Under the pieces are notes generated by a model that searched no databases, had not been told where the DNA came from, and saw only the letters and a program-made list of their open reading frames with translations. Below, piece by piece: positions 43,201 through 51,445 of a stretch of 64,000 nt of DNA. The translations under genes and the position numbers were made by a program. This DNA comes from Massilia sp. PDC64 (GTDB lineage: Bacteria > Pseudomonadota > Gammaproteobacteria > Burkholderiales > Burkholderiaceae_D). The first letter of the stretch is position 1. Each line of letters starts with the position of its first letter. The stretch is taken from NCBI RefSeq assembly GCF_900101265.1, contig NZ_FMZS01000018.1, positions 1 through 64,000 of the forward strand, written 5' to 3'.

Positions 43201-44412
43201 TTATCGTTGTGTTGTCGTGGGGTGGTGCAGGATGCGGTGCGCCGCCATGCCGACGACGACGCCCCAGAACGCGGCGCCGAGGCCGAGGAAGGTCATGCCG
43301 GAGGCGGTGGCGAGGAAGGCGATCACGGACGCTTCGCGGTGGTCCTCGGCCGCCATCACGCCGGCGAGGTTCGAGCCGATGGCGCCGAGCAGCGCGAGAC
43401 CCGCCAGGCAGACGATCAGTTCCTTCGGCAGCGCGGCGAACAGCATGACGATGGAACCGCCGCACAGTCCCGCGAGCAGGTAGAACACGCCGTTGGCGAT
43501 GCCGGCCACGTAGCGCCGGTGCGGATCCTCGTGCGCGTCGCGGCTCGTGCACATCGCGGCGGTGATGGCAGCGATCGCGATCGTGATGCCGCCGGTACAC
43601 GCGACCGCCAGCGACACGAGGCTGCACGTGACGATCACCGGCCGCGCCGGCGTCGCGTAGCCGGACGTCTTCAGCACCGCCATGCCGGGCAGGTACTGGC
43701 CGGTGAGCGTCACCAGCACGAGCGGCAGCGCGAGGCTGAAGGTACTGGTCCAGCTCCATGCGGGCGCGATCACCGAGGGCACGACCAGCCCGAAGCGGAC
43801 ATCGGAAAAATGCGTTGCGCCCGACAACCACGCGATGCCGGTGCCGGCGACCAGCAGCAGCACGACGCCGTAGCGCGGCACGGCGCGCCGGAAGACAAGG
43901 TACGCGGCGATCATGCCGAACGCCAGCGCTGGCCGCGTGCCGGCCGTCCTGAACGCGTTCATTCCGAACGGCACGAGGATCCCGGCCATCATGCCGCTGG
44001 CGATCCCTTGCGGTACGTGGGCCATGATGCGCTCGAGGGAGCCGGACAGGCCGATGACGAGCAGGATGACGGCCGCGGTGAGATAGGCCCCGACGGCCTC
44101 GCCCAGCGGCAGTTGCGGAAACAGCGTGATGAGGAGCGCGGTGCCGGGCGCCGACCACGCGGTGATGACCGGTGCACGCAGGCGCCAGCTCAGGACGATG
44201 CCGGCGATGCCCGCGCCGATCGAGATGCCCCACACCCAGGACGCGAACATGGCGTCCGGCATGTGGCCCGCCTGCGCGGCCTGGTAGAAGATGGCCAGCG
44301 GTCCGGAAAACGAGACCAGCACGGCCAGGAAGCCCGCGGCCGCGGCGGACAGGGATCCATCGGTCCAACGTCGGCCGCGCACGGCGGTGCACTCCACATG
44401 TCCTGCGCCCAT
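43201..44412 (-). CDS. benE: Benzoate/proton symporter BenE
   Basis: 403 residues, the usual BenE length, with about 12 helices. Characteristic segments are FLAVLVSFSGPLAIFYQAAQ, ITAWSAPGTALL, and GGITIAIAAITAAMCTSRDAHEDP. It takes up benzoate across the inner membrane. First gene of the leftward uptake operon; its promoter copies the cat-ben BenM sites exactly. Confidence 0.95.
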   Translation of the reverse strand: MGAGHVECTAVRGRRWTDGSLSAAAAGFLAVLVSFSGPLAIFYQAAQAGHMPDAMFASWVWGISIGAGIAGIVLSWRLRAPVITAWSAPGTALLITLFPQLPLGEAVGAYLTAAVILLVIGLSGSLERIMAHVPQGIASGMMAGILVPFGMNAFRTAGTRPALAFGMIAAYLVFRRAVPRYGVVLLLVAGTGIAWLSGATHFSDVRFGLVVPSVIAPAWSWTSTFSLALPLVLVTLTGQYLPGMAVLKTSGYATPARPVIVTCSLVSLAVACTGGITIAIAAITAAMCTSRDAHEDPHRRYVAGIANGVFYLLAGLCGGSIVMLFAALPKELIVCLAGLALLGAIGSNLAGVMAAEDHREASVIAFLATASGMTFLGLGAAFWGVVVGMAAHRILHHPTTTQR

Positions 44413-44473
44413 GGTGTCTCCACGCTTTATCGTTATCGGGACCAAGGGTAGAGAGAATGCAAAGGCGCGTCCA

Positions 44474-44510
44474 AGACCGTTTTGGTATCCATTCGATACC
44501 TGATGGGTAT
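44474..44510 (-). promoter_or_regulatory. Paired BenM binding sites of the benE promoter
   Basis: Read on the minus strand, site 1 is ATACCCATCAGGTAT (44510-44496; plus strand ATACCTGATGGGTAT, a perfect ATAC-N7-GTAT dyad) and site 2 is ATACCAAAACGGTCT (44488-44474), which differs by one base from site 2 of the cat-ben promoter. The starts are 22 bp apart and site 1 begins 98 bp from the benE ATG, as at the cat-ben promoter. Confidence 0.82.
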
Positions 44511-44536
44511 GACGTTTTTGCCGTTTTGTTTCCGTC

Positions 44537-44604
44537 TGTGTCCAGCGACCGCGCCGACACAAACTTCCCGCCGCCGGACACACGGCGGAGATATTCCGGA
44601 CAAA
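44537..44604. promoter_or_regulatory. Phased TGTGTC/GACACA repeats upstream of the CzcE-like gene
   Basis: TGTGTC at 44537-44542, then GACACA at 44556-44561 and 44577-44582 and GACAAA at 44599-44604; the last three are spaced 21-22 bp. The same hexamers recur at 46813-46868. This looks like a site for a dimeric response regulator or activator binding one face of the helix. Confidence 0.4.
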
Positions 44605-44660
44605 CCGCGCAGGTCTAATGGTCTCCATCGCAACCCCGCGAACAACCACTGGAGAACATC

Positions 44661-44987
44661 ATGAAGAACACGATCATCCTCGCCGCCGCACCCCTGCTGG
44701 CCCTCGCCCTCTCGATCCCGGCCCACGCGGCCGACAGCTACGGCACCGTCGCAGCCAATGCCTCCACGGCCGGCCGCGTGATCGACGTGACGCCCGCGAC
44801 CCGCTACGTGAACGTGGCCAACGGCGAGACCGTGACGATTCGCATGGGCGGCGACAGCTTCACGTGGACCGTCGCCACCCGCTCGAACGTGGATGCCGTC
44901 CCGCTGGCGCGCGTCGCCCCGGAAGGCAGCCCGGCCACGTCCGCCGTCGTCTACGTCGCCCCGAGCGCCAGCTACCACAACAGCTGA
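44661..44987 (+). CDS. CzcE-family periplasmic protein
   Basis: 108 residues: signal peptide about 1-24 (ending AHAAD), then a small beta domain with DVTPATRYVNVANGETV and DSFTWTVAT, the pattern of CzcE, a periplasmic copper-binding protein of the Cupriavidus czc cluster. No czc or cop genes are adjacent, and the copper-binding His residues are few, so metal binding is uncertain. GGAGA precedes the start. The 3' end converges on the PHB-depolymerase-family gene 9 bp away. Confidence 0.75.
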   Translation: MKNTIILAAAPLLALALSIPAHAADSYGTVAANASTAGRVIDVTPATRYVNVANGETVTIRMGGDSFTWTVATRSNVDAVPLARVAPEGSPATSAVVYVAPSASYHNS

Positions 44988-44996
44988 TCATGCACG

Positions 44997-46088
44997 TCAG
45001 CGCCGATGCCGGCCGAAGAATTCCAGCACCATGCGGCTGGCGTCCGGTCCCGCCCTGGCGTTGAAGGCATGCGCCGGATCGCCGCCGCTCCATGCGTGGC
45101 CCAGGCCGGCGATGCGCACCACGCGCAGCACGACCTTGCGGCCCACGAGGTAATCGTGAATCTCGTGCGCGTTGCGGCTGCCGCCCCGGCCCGCGGGTTT
45201 TATCGCGACCCGCGTCGCCGGGCCTGCCGGCAACCCGTTCAATTGCAGCCACTGCTGCGCCAGCTGCCGCTGGTTCACGGGATCCACCACCTGGTCGTCC
45301 TCGCCCTGGATCAGCAGCGCCGGCATCGGCGGCAGCGGTGCGGCCGCGCGGCGCATCAGCAGGCCGGAGATCGCGGCGTCGGCATGTGCCGCGGCGCCAT
45401 GACGCATCACGTGCAGCGCCCCGATCGGACTGTGTCCGGCGCCGAACACGGGCCCCGAATGCAGGGCGACCGCGGCAATGCGTTCCGGATGATTGAGGGC
45501 CAATATCGCCGCCATCCCCGCGCCGGCGGACAGCCCGCATGCATAGATGCGGCGGGGGTCGATGGGATGCTGTTCGCACACGCTCCCGATCAGGGACGCC
45601 AGCACTTCGGTTTCTCCGCCGCCTTCCTGCGTGGCCCGGTCGTACCAGCGCCAGCACCGCTGCGCCTGCACGGTGACCGACTGCTGCGGGTACAGCACCG
45701 CGTATCCCTTGTCTTCCGCCAGGTGGTTCATGCGCGTGCCCTGCGCGAATTGCGTGGCGCTCTGGTGGCAGCCGTGCAGCATCACGACGAGCGGCCAGCC
45801 GTCGCGTGGGCGCTCGTCCGGCACACGGTCCGGCAGGTACAACCAGTATTGCATGGCCCGTGCGGCCTGGCCCGGCGTCGCGGGCAGGGGGAAGCGTCCC
45901 GCCAGCCACTTGCCGGTCGCGGGCGCCAGCCCGGGCCGCACCGCCGGCTTGCGCGGTGCGGCCTTGCGCGCCGGCCTGGGCGGCGTCGGTGCATAGATGT
46001 CCAGCAGGGACGTCAGCATCGACTGTTGCGCCTTCGCGGCGCGGGTCAGGCTGCGCAGCAGCCGCGTCCTTCGGGCAGGTTTGGCCAT
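44997..46088 (-). CDS. PHB depolymerase-family esterase (LpqC type)
   Basis: 363 residues from ATG 46088. The N-terminus is basic and Pro/Ala-rich without a signal peptide. The alpha/beta-hydrolase has the oxyanion motif LHGCHQ (104-109), the lipase box GLSAGAG with S187, an Asp in GEDDQVVDP and a His in GLGHAWSGG. This is the type I catalytic arrangement of polyhydroxybutyrate depolymerases and feruloyl-type esterases. Lack of a secretion signal suggests intracellular PHB turnover or a non-PHB ester. It lies 81 bp downstream of the cupin gene. Confidence 0.85.
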   Translation of the reverse strand: MAKPARRTRLLRSLTRAAKAQQSMLTSLLDIYAPTPPRPARKAAPRKPAVRPGLAPATGKWLAGRFPLPATPGQAARAMQYWLYLPDRVPDERPRDGWPLVVMLHGCHQSATQFAQGTRMNHLAEDKGYAVLYPQQSVTVQAQRCWRWYDRATQEGGGETEVLASLIGSVCEQHPIDPRRIYACGLSAGAGMAAILALNHPERIAAVALHSGPVFGAGHSPIGALHVMRHGAAAHADAAISGLLMRRAAAPLPPMPALLIQGEDDQVVDPVNQRQLAQQWLQLNGLPAGPATRVAIKPAGRGGSRNAHEIHDYLVGRKVVLRVVRIAGLGHAWSGGDPAHAFNARAGPDASRMVLEFFGRHRR

Positions 46089-46169
46089 GGTGCCTCGGCG
46101 TGGGATGTTGCACCGCAATATAACGATGCGCCGCGTCGGGCTCCGTGCGCTGGCGTACGTTGCCGGGCC

Positions 46170-46745
46170 TCAGCCGAACGTGAACGCGTACGCTTCCGCG
46201 CCGCGATCGAGGAAGCGCACTTCGAAGCGGCGCGCGCGCACCTTGCCCGACTGGCGCACCAGCTGGTACAGGCGGGTGGCCGTGACGACGCCGTTTCCGT
46301 CCGCGTCGATGTCCGTGCCGTGGTCGGCGCCGGGCGGCTGGCCGTCCAGGGTGACCTTGATGTGCAACGGGCGTCCCGCCGCGCCGGGGCCGGTATACGT
46401 CGCCAGTTCCGCCGCGTTGCCGCTGCCCACGTTGCGGGCCGAGTGCACGACGCCGGCCGGGATGTACACCGTCTCTCCCGTCCTGAGCAGCACGCGCTTG
46501 CCGTCCAGGTCGTACTCGATGGTCCCCTGCTCCACGTGGGCGATCTCGACGCCCGGATGGGAATGGCGCGGGAAGGCGACGCCGGGCCCGAAGTCGACGC
46601 GCACCTGGATCGCCTCGCGCGTCGTGTCGAAATCGTGGCGCACGAGTTCCGTGCGGCCGATGCCGTTGGCGTCCAGCTGCTGCGCCATCGCGGGCAGCGT
46701 GCCGAGGGTCAGCGCCAGCAGCGCCAGGGTGGTTCGTGTCTTCAT
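46170..46745 (-). CDS. Secreted cupin fused to a DipZ-like C-terminal module
   Basis: 191 residues with a signal peptide (1-21, ending AMAQ). Residues about 45-115 form a cupin with metal ligands H61, H63, E67 and H101 (RHSHPGVE and GVVHSA). The remainder (about 127-191: LHIKVTLDGQPPGADHG, RLYQLVRQ, RFEVRFLDRGAEAYAFTFG) is unlike cupins and matches the C-terminal beta domain found after thioredoxin domains in DipZ-like proteins. The combination is unusual. A periplasmic sensor or small-molecule enzyme is possible; function unknown. Confidence 0.75.
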   Translation of the reverse strand: MKTRTTLALLALTLGTLPAMAQQLDANGIGRTELVRHDFDTTREAIQVRVDFGPGVAFPRHSHPGVEIAHVEQGTIEYDLDGKRVLLRTGETVYIPAGVVHSARNVGSGNAAELATYTGPGAAGRPLHIKVTLDGQPPGADHGTDIDADGNGVVTATRLYQLVRQSGKVRARRFEVRFLDRGAEAYAFTFG

Positions 46746-46812
46746 GTTGGCTCCTGTACGGTTGTTCGAGCCGTCATTACCGCATCCCGGTTTGTCGGCG
46801 GCATGTCGCCTT

Positions 46813-46868
46813 TGTGTCGACAACGGACGCCGATGTGTCGGGGGCTCCGCTCGACACAATCGGACACA
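46813..46868. promoter_or_regulatory. Cluster of TGTGTC/GACACA repeats between cupin and DUF3311 genes
   Basis: TGTGTC at 46813 and 46834 (21 bp apart), GACACA at 46853 and 46863. The central pair TGTGTCG ... CGACACA forms a perfect 7-bp inverted repeat. The same motif family appears upstream of the CzcE-like gene 2.3 kb away. Confidence 0.45.
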
Positions 46869-46943
46869 TCGCCCCTACAATCTGATACTGTTTTCCGGGG
46901 CAGCCGAAGCGAATAATCGATGATTTCCCGCCAAGGAGATCTC

Positions 46944-47120
46944 ATGAAACTGCTGCTTCTCATTCCCTTCCTGGGCCTGCTGTGGACACCGTTCTACAAT
47001 GCGCCCCTGCCCGCCCTGTTCGGCTTTCCATTCTTTTACTGGTACCAGTTCCTGTGGGTGCCGCTGACGTCCTTCCTGATCTGGCTGGTCTACCGCCACG
47101 AAAACGGAGGCCAGCGATGA
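46944..47120 (+). CDS. DUF3311 small membrane protein
   Basis: 58 residues, two hydrophobic helices (LLLLIPFLGLLWTPFY and FFYWYQFLWVPLTSFLIWLVY), the DUF3311 pattern. An AAGGAGAT ribosome site precedes it and it overlaps the symporter gene by ATGA. DUF3311 genes are almost always paired with a sodium:solute symporter, as a likely accessory subunit. Confidence 0.9.
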   Translation: MKLLLLIPFLGLLWTPFYNAPLPALFGFPFFYWYQFLWVPLTSFLIWLVYRHENGGQR

Positions 47121-48616
47121 GCGCGGCCATCCACTGGACCGCCCTGTGGGTGTTCATCGGCTTCTTCGTCCTCGTCACCGTGCTGGGCTTCATGGCCTCG
47201 CGCTGGCAGTCGGGCGGCGGCGGCAAGGGCGAGCACCTCGACGAATGGGGCCTCGGCGGCCGCAACTTCGGCACGTGGATCACGTGGTTCCTCGTCGGCG
47301 GAGATTTCTATACCGCCTACACCGTCATCGCCGTGCCGGCCCTCGTCTACGCCGTGGGTGCCTACGGCTTCTTCGCGCTGCCGTACACGATCCTCGTGTA
47401 CCCGATCGTCTTCGTCATCATGCCGAAGCTGTGGGGCGCCGCGCAGGCCGCCGGCCACGTGACGGCGGCCGACGTGGTCTACGGCCGCTACGGCTCGCGC
47501 GCGCTGGAGCTGGCGGTCGCGCTGACGGGCGTCGTCGCCACGATGCCCTACATCGCGCTGCAGCTGGTGGGCATGGAAGTGGTCATCAAGGCGCTCGGCC
47601 TGACGGGCGAACTGCCGCTGGCGGCCGCCTTCGTCGTGCTCGCACTGTACACGTATGCGGCCGGCCTGCGCGCGCCGGCGCTGATCGCCTTCGTCAAGGA
47701 CGTGATGATCTATATCGTCGTGCTGGTCGCGGTCGTGCTGGTGCCCGTGAAGCTGGGCGGCTACGCGAGCATCTTCGCGGCCGCCGGCGACGCGTTCGCG
47801 GCCAAGGGCGGCGCCACCGGCCTGACCTTGCAGCCCGCGCAGATGCTGCCGTATGCGACGCTGGCGCTCGGCTCCGCGATGGCCGCGTTCATGTACCCGC
47901 ACACGCTCACCGGCATCTTCGCCGCGAAGAGCGCCGACACGATCCGCAAGAACGCCATCTTCCTGCCCGCCTACACGATCCTGCTCGGGCTGATCGCGCT
48001 GCTGGGCTACATGGCGCACGCCGCGCACCTCAGGGTGGCGAGCAACAACGACGTCGTCCCCGCCCTGTTCGGCGCCCTGTTCCCGGACTGGTTCAGCGGC
48101 TTCGCCTTCTCCGCCATCGCCATCGGCGCGCTCGTGCCGGCGGCCGTGATGTCGATCGGCGCCGCCAACCTCTTCACGCGCAATTTCTGGAAGCCGTACG
48201 TGAATCCGCACGTCAGCCCGGCGGGCGAAGCGAAGGTCGCGAAGATGGTGTCGCTGGTCGTCAAGGTCGGGGCGCTCGTGTGCATCCTGTTCCTGCCGAC
48301 GAAGTTCGCGCTCGACCTGCAACTGCTGGGCGGCGTGTGGATCCTGCAGACGTTCCCCGCCGTCGTGTTCGGACTGTTCTCGCGCCGCCTCAAGGCACGC
48401 GCGCTGTTGTCCGGCTGGGCCGTCGGCATCGCGGCGGGCACGTGGATCGCATTCGGCGACGGCATCAAGCCGGTGCATACGCTGCACCTGGGCGACGCCA
48501 GCCTGACGCTGTACACGGGGTTGCTGGCGCTTGCCGTCAATGTCGTGGTGGCGCTCGTCGTGCAGGCGCTGACGGGCGTGGCGCAACGCGGCGTCGCCGG
48601 GAACAACATCGCGTAA
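47117..48616 (+). CDS. Sodium:solute symporter, MctP-like monocarboxylate transporter
   Basis: 499 residues with 13 predicted helices of the SSS family. GLGGRNFGTWITWFLVGGDFYTAYT and the Na-binding region AIAIGALVPAAVMSIGAANLFTRN are typical. Together with a DUF3311 partner this resembles MctP/YhjB-type carriers of pyruvate, lactate, acetate or alanine. The exact substrate is not readable. Confidence 0.88.
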   Translation: MSAAIHWTALWVFIGFFVLVTVLGFMASRWQSGGGGKGEHLDEWGLGGRNFGTWITWFLVGGDFYTAYTVIAVPALVYAVGAYGFFALPYTILVYPIVFVIMPKLWGAAQAAGHVTAADVVYGRYGSRALELAVALTGVVATMPYIALQLVGMEVVIKALGLTGELPLAAAFVVLALYTYAAGLRAPALIAFVKDVMIYIVVLVAVVLVPVKLGGYASIFAAAGDAFAAKGGATGLTLQPAQMLPYATLALGSAMAAFMYPHTLTGIFAAKSADTIRKNAIFLPAYTILLGLIALLGYMAHAAHLRVASNNDVVPALFGALFPDWFSGFAFSAIAIGALVPAAVMSIGAANLFTRNFWKPYVNPHVSPAGEAKVAKMVSLVVKVGALVCILFLPTKFALDLQLLGGVWILQTFPAVVFGLFSRRLKARALLSGWAVGIAAGTWIAFGDGIKPVHTLHLGDASLTLYTGLLALAVNVVVALVVQALTGVAQRGVAGNNIA

Positions 48617-48689
48617 ACCAGCCGCTCAGCGACACGAATTGTCGTCCCGCCGTGCCATCATCGTGGTTCGCATCGCTACCGGAGGGATC

Positions 48690-49337
48690 ATGAACCATGT
48701 CGTGTTGTTGGGTGACTCGATTTTCGATAACGCGCCGTACGTCGCGCCAGGAACGGAGGTCGCCAGTCGATTGCGGGCCGTGCTGGGCCCGCAAGCCGGG
48801 GTGTCCCTGCTGGCCCGCGACGGCAGCGTATTGCAGGACGTCGCGGCGCAGGTCGCACGGCTGGCGGAATTGCCGGCACCGCCGACCTGGCTCGTCGTGA
48901 GCTGCGGCGGCAACGACGTGCTGCCGCTCGTCGGCGCGATGCAGACGCCCGTGCGCTCGGTACTCGAGGCCGCGGAACTGCTGGCGTCATGGCAGGCGGA
49001 GTTCCGGCGCGCGTACCGGCGTATGCTCCACATCGTCCTGTCGCGCCGTGTGCCCGTGGCCGTGGCGACGATCTACGACGCCGTCCCGAACCTCGCGCCG
49101 GGATTGCGCACGGCGCTGGCGCCGTTCAACGACGTGATCCTGCGCGAGGCCGCGGCCTGCGCGCTCCCGGTCCTGGACCTGCGCCTGGTCTGCACGGAAG
49201 CGGCCGACTATGCGCCGTCGTCGCCGATCGAGCCGTCCGCGCAGGGCGGCCGCAAGATTGCCGCCGCGATCGGCGCGCTGGTCCACGCACACGATCCCGC
49301 CGCCCGCCGGACGGTCGTGTATGGCGCGGCCGCATGA
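48690..49337 (+). CDS. SGNH/GDSL hydrolase-like protein
   Basis: 215 residues, no signal peptide, GGAGGG before the start. Block I is LLGDSIFDN (Ser10), block III is CGGND (72-76). The C-terminal block, where SGNH enzymes have DxxH, reads SPIEPSAQGGRKIA, with no His; the catalytic dyad is therefore incomplete or supplied otherwise. The SPIEPS variant is known in a distinct GDSL subgroup. Overlaps the next gene by ATGA. Confidence 0.8.
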   Translation: MNHVVLLGDSIFDNAPYVAPGTEVASRLRAVLGPQAGVSLLARDGSVLQDVAAQVARLAELPAPPTWLVVSCGGNDVLPLVGAMQTPVRSVLEAAELLASWQAEFRRAYRRMLHIVLSRRVPVAVATIYDAVPNLAPGLRTALAPFNDVILREAAACALPVLDLRLVCTEAADYAPSSPIEPSAQGGRKIAAAIGALVHAHDPAARRTVVYGAAA

Positions 49338-50191
49338 GAGACGGCTGGTGGATACAGGGGCATCTGGCGCTGATGTCCGATCTCGCGTGTGAAGCGGACG
49401 TGGCGGACGGGCTCGCGAGCGCGCTGTCGACCGGCCCCGGCGCGGCGGCAACGGCTCTGCGCCGGTCGCTCGCGGCGCAGGCGGCGCGGGCACGGGAACA
49501 CCTGGCATGGCTGGACCTGCTGACGCCCGGCCAGCCGACGGTGGCGTGGGTGACCGGCGCGCCGTCGGCCCGCACGGACCGCTTCGTCGCGCACCTGGTG
49601 AATGGAAGCGCCATTTGGGCCGACGACGTCGAGCCGGGCATGCGCGCGGTGCGGGGCTACAGGTCGGCAGGCGCGACCCTGCGCACGATGGCGCGGGTCA
49701 CGCTGGCGGAGTATGTCGAGCAGTACCAGCGTACCGGCCCGGACCCGGTTCGTTTCGGCGACGGTCCGCTGTGGCCCGTCGATCAGGTCCTGCTGGTCGA
49801 GCTGCCCCGGTCCGGCGCGGCGCGCGCCGACTGGGAGTCGCGCTGCAGTTTCGGCCCGCCCGCCGTTGTGTTCTTCCTGGCCGACGCCGCCACGCCGGAC
49901 GACGCATGGATGCGCACGCTGCGCGCGCGCCTGCCGCCCGCCGTCATGCACGTTGTCCCGACCCAGCCGGACGCCCGGTCGCGCGACGCCGTTGCCGCCA
50001 TCCTGCGGCAACTGGCCGTGCGGCGCGACGCCGCGGAACAGCGCCGGCTGGCGCAACGGATCGGCCGGCACATGCTGCGCCGCCGCCGGATATACGACCG
50101 CCTCACGGAGCTGGCCGGTCCGGACTTGCCTGGGCGGCTCGTGGAGGCATTCCTGGGTCTGGACATGCACCTGCTGCCGGCGTCCCGGTAG
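49334..50191 (+). CDS. Unrecognised protein, possible degenerate P-loop NTPase
   Basis: 285 residues, translationally coupled to the SGNH gene. No signal peptide or membrane helix. TVAWVTGAPSARTDRFVAHLV (about 69-89) sits where a Walker A would be but lacks the Lys; DQVLLVELPRS (about 149-159) resembles a Walker B or G3 strand; VVFFLADAA follows, and the C-terminus is Arg-rich and helical. This order recalls dynamin-like or other small GTPases that lost nucleotide binding, but the likeness is weak. Its 3' end overlaps the convergent WYL regulator by 89 bp. Confidence 0.6.
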   Translation: MRDGWWIQGHLALMSDLACEADVADGLASALSTGPGAAATALRRSLAAQAARAREHLAWLDLLTPGQPTVAWVTGAPSARTDRFVAHLVNGSAIWADDVEPGMRAVRGYRSAGATLRTMARVTLAEYVEQYQRTGPDPVRFGDGPLWPVDQVLLVELPRSGAARADWESRCSFGPPAVVFFLADAATPDDAWMRTLRARLPPAVMHVVPTQPDARSRDAVAAILRQLAVRRDAAEQRRLAQRIGRHMLRRRRIYDRLTELAGPDLPGRLVEAFLGLDMHLLPASR

Positions 50192-51290
50192 CGTCGGCAT
50201 ACAGCGCCGCGGCCCGGACGGCGAACCGCCGCAGCTCCTCGCGCAGGTCCGGCGGGGCGACGACTTGCAGCAGATGCGCCTGGGCCTGCAGCATCCACAC
50301 CAGTTCGCGCGTATAGGTCACGGTCGCACGGAGTTCGTGGCCGCCTTCGGGCAGCTCGACGATGCACTGGTCCGCGCCGAGCGGGGTGTCGATGTAGTTG
50401 GCGATGAGCTGGTTGCCCGGCTTCCCCGGCGTGGAGCGCAGCACCAGCGCCACGGTCCCGGCCGGGAAGAACTCGAGCACGCCGCCCGCGAGGACGTCCT
50501 GCAATGCGGGCAGGCCCCGCGCCACCGGTTCGTTGACGCGGCGCGCCACCTGCCGGACCCGGTCCATGCGGAACGTGCGCGGTCCATCGACCACCCGTCC
50601 GTTCTCCTCCTTGGCCGCGACCAGCCAGAAGAACCGGCCCTTCTTGACCATGCCGATCGGATGCAATCGGTACATTGCCTCCCCCGCGCGACTGGCGGCG
50701 GCATACCGCAGGTCGACCTGCTCGTCGCGCAACAATGCTTCGTTGATCTCGCGCAGGTGCGCCTCGTCGATCGGCGGCGGCGCCAGCGTCGGCCCGTCGG
50801 GCAAGATGCGGATCTTCCGGCGGTAGCGCAGGTACGCATCCGTGCCGGGCCAGTGGCTCAGCCGCGCCGCGGATTGTTCATACGCCTCCAGCGCACGCAG
50901 CGCGGAGGCCGGGACCAGCGTGTGCAGTTCCTGTGCGAGCAGGTTCACGAGCAGCGCGTCCTCGCTCGACGGCAGCCGCAACATCAGGGGCCTGGCCGCT
51001 GTCCGGTGCGACCACAGCCTGCCGCGCACATTTGCCGGGTTCGGGCCGTGCACGATATCGATGCCCGCGTCGCGCCAGGCATTGCCCTCCTCGGCAATCT
51101 CGGCCAGGTCCCGCTCGACCGTGCGCGCCACGCACTGGTAACCGGCCGCGTTCAGCCGCCGCGTCAACGCGGACGCGCTGATACCGGGGCGGCCGCCGTC
51201 CGGCAGCAATGCGACGAGCGCAAGCCTGCGCCGCAGCGTCTGTTCGGCATGCGCTTTTCCGCCGCCAGTCCCGTCGTCATCCCGATCCAT
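50103..51290 (-). CDS. WYL-domain transcriptional regulator
   Basis: 395 residues with a GAGGAGG ribosome site. An N-terminal HTH (about 18-75, TLRRRLALVALLPDG, SASALTRRLNAAGYQCVARTVERDL) is followed by a WYL domain (about 170-240, REINEALLRDEQVDLRYAAAS, YRLHPIGMVKKGRFFWLVA) and a WCX-type C-terminal domain. WYL proteins sense nucleic-acid or nucleotide ligands and often repress phage-defence genes. It diverges from two unrecognised genes, with overlapping palindromes in the 155-bp gap. Confidence 0.88.
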   Translation of the reverse strand: MDRDDDGTGGGKAHAEQTLRRRLALVALLPDGGRPGISASALTRRLNAAGYQCVARTVERDLAEIAEEGNAWRDAGIDIVHGPNPANVRGRLWSHRTAARPLMLRLPSSEDALLVNLLAQELHTLVPASALRALEAYEQSAARLSHWPGTDAYLRYRRKIRILPDGPTLAPPPIDEAHLREINEALLRDEQVDLRYAAASRAGEAMYRLHPIGMVKKGRFFWLVAAKEENGRVVDGPRTFRMDRVRQVARRVNEPVARGLPALQDVLAGGVLEFFPAGTVALVLRSTPGKPGNQLIANYIDTPLGADQCIVELPEGGHELRATVTYTRELVWMLQAQAHLLQVVAPPDLREELRRFAVRAAALYADATGTPAAGACPDPGMPPRAAQASPDRPAP

Positions 51291-51316
51291 GCACCCTCCT
51301 CATCCGGCGAGCATAC

Positions 51317-51342
51317 ATCTAATGTTGCATTAGATCAACATT
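51317..51342. promoter_or_regulatory. Two overlapping palindromes between the WYL regulator and the divergent two-gene module
   Basis: ATCTAATG-TTG-CATTAGAT (51317-51335) is a perfect 8-bp inverted repeat. Overlapping it, AATGTTG (51321-51327) and CAACATT (51336-51342) form a perfect 7-bp repeat around CATTAGAT. It lies 27 bp from the WYL start and is the best candidate for a WYL operator. AT-rich against a GC-rich background. Confidence 0.6.
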
Positions 51343-51445
51343 CGACATATGCTGTCGCACCCCTGCCGCATCATGTGGTTTCGGCGCGCCGCCGGACGGC
51401 TCCCGCAGCGGGCGGCGCTTTACGTCATCGATAAGGAATCAACGG

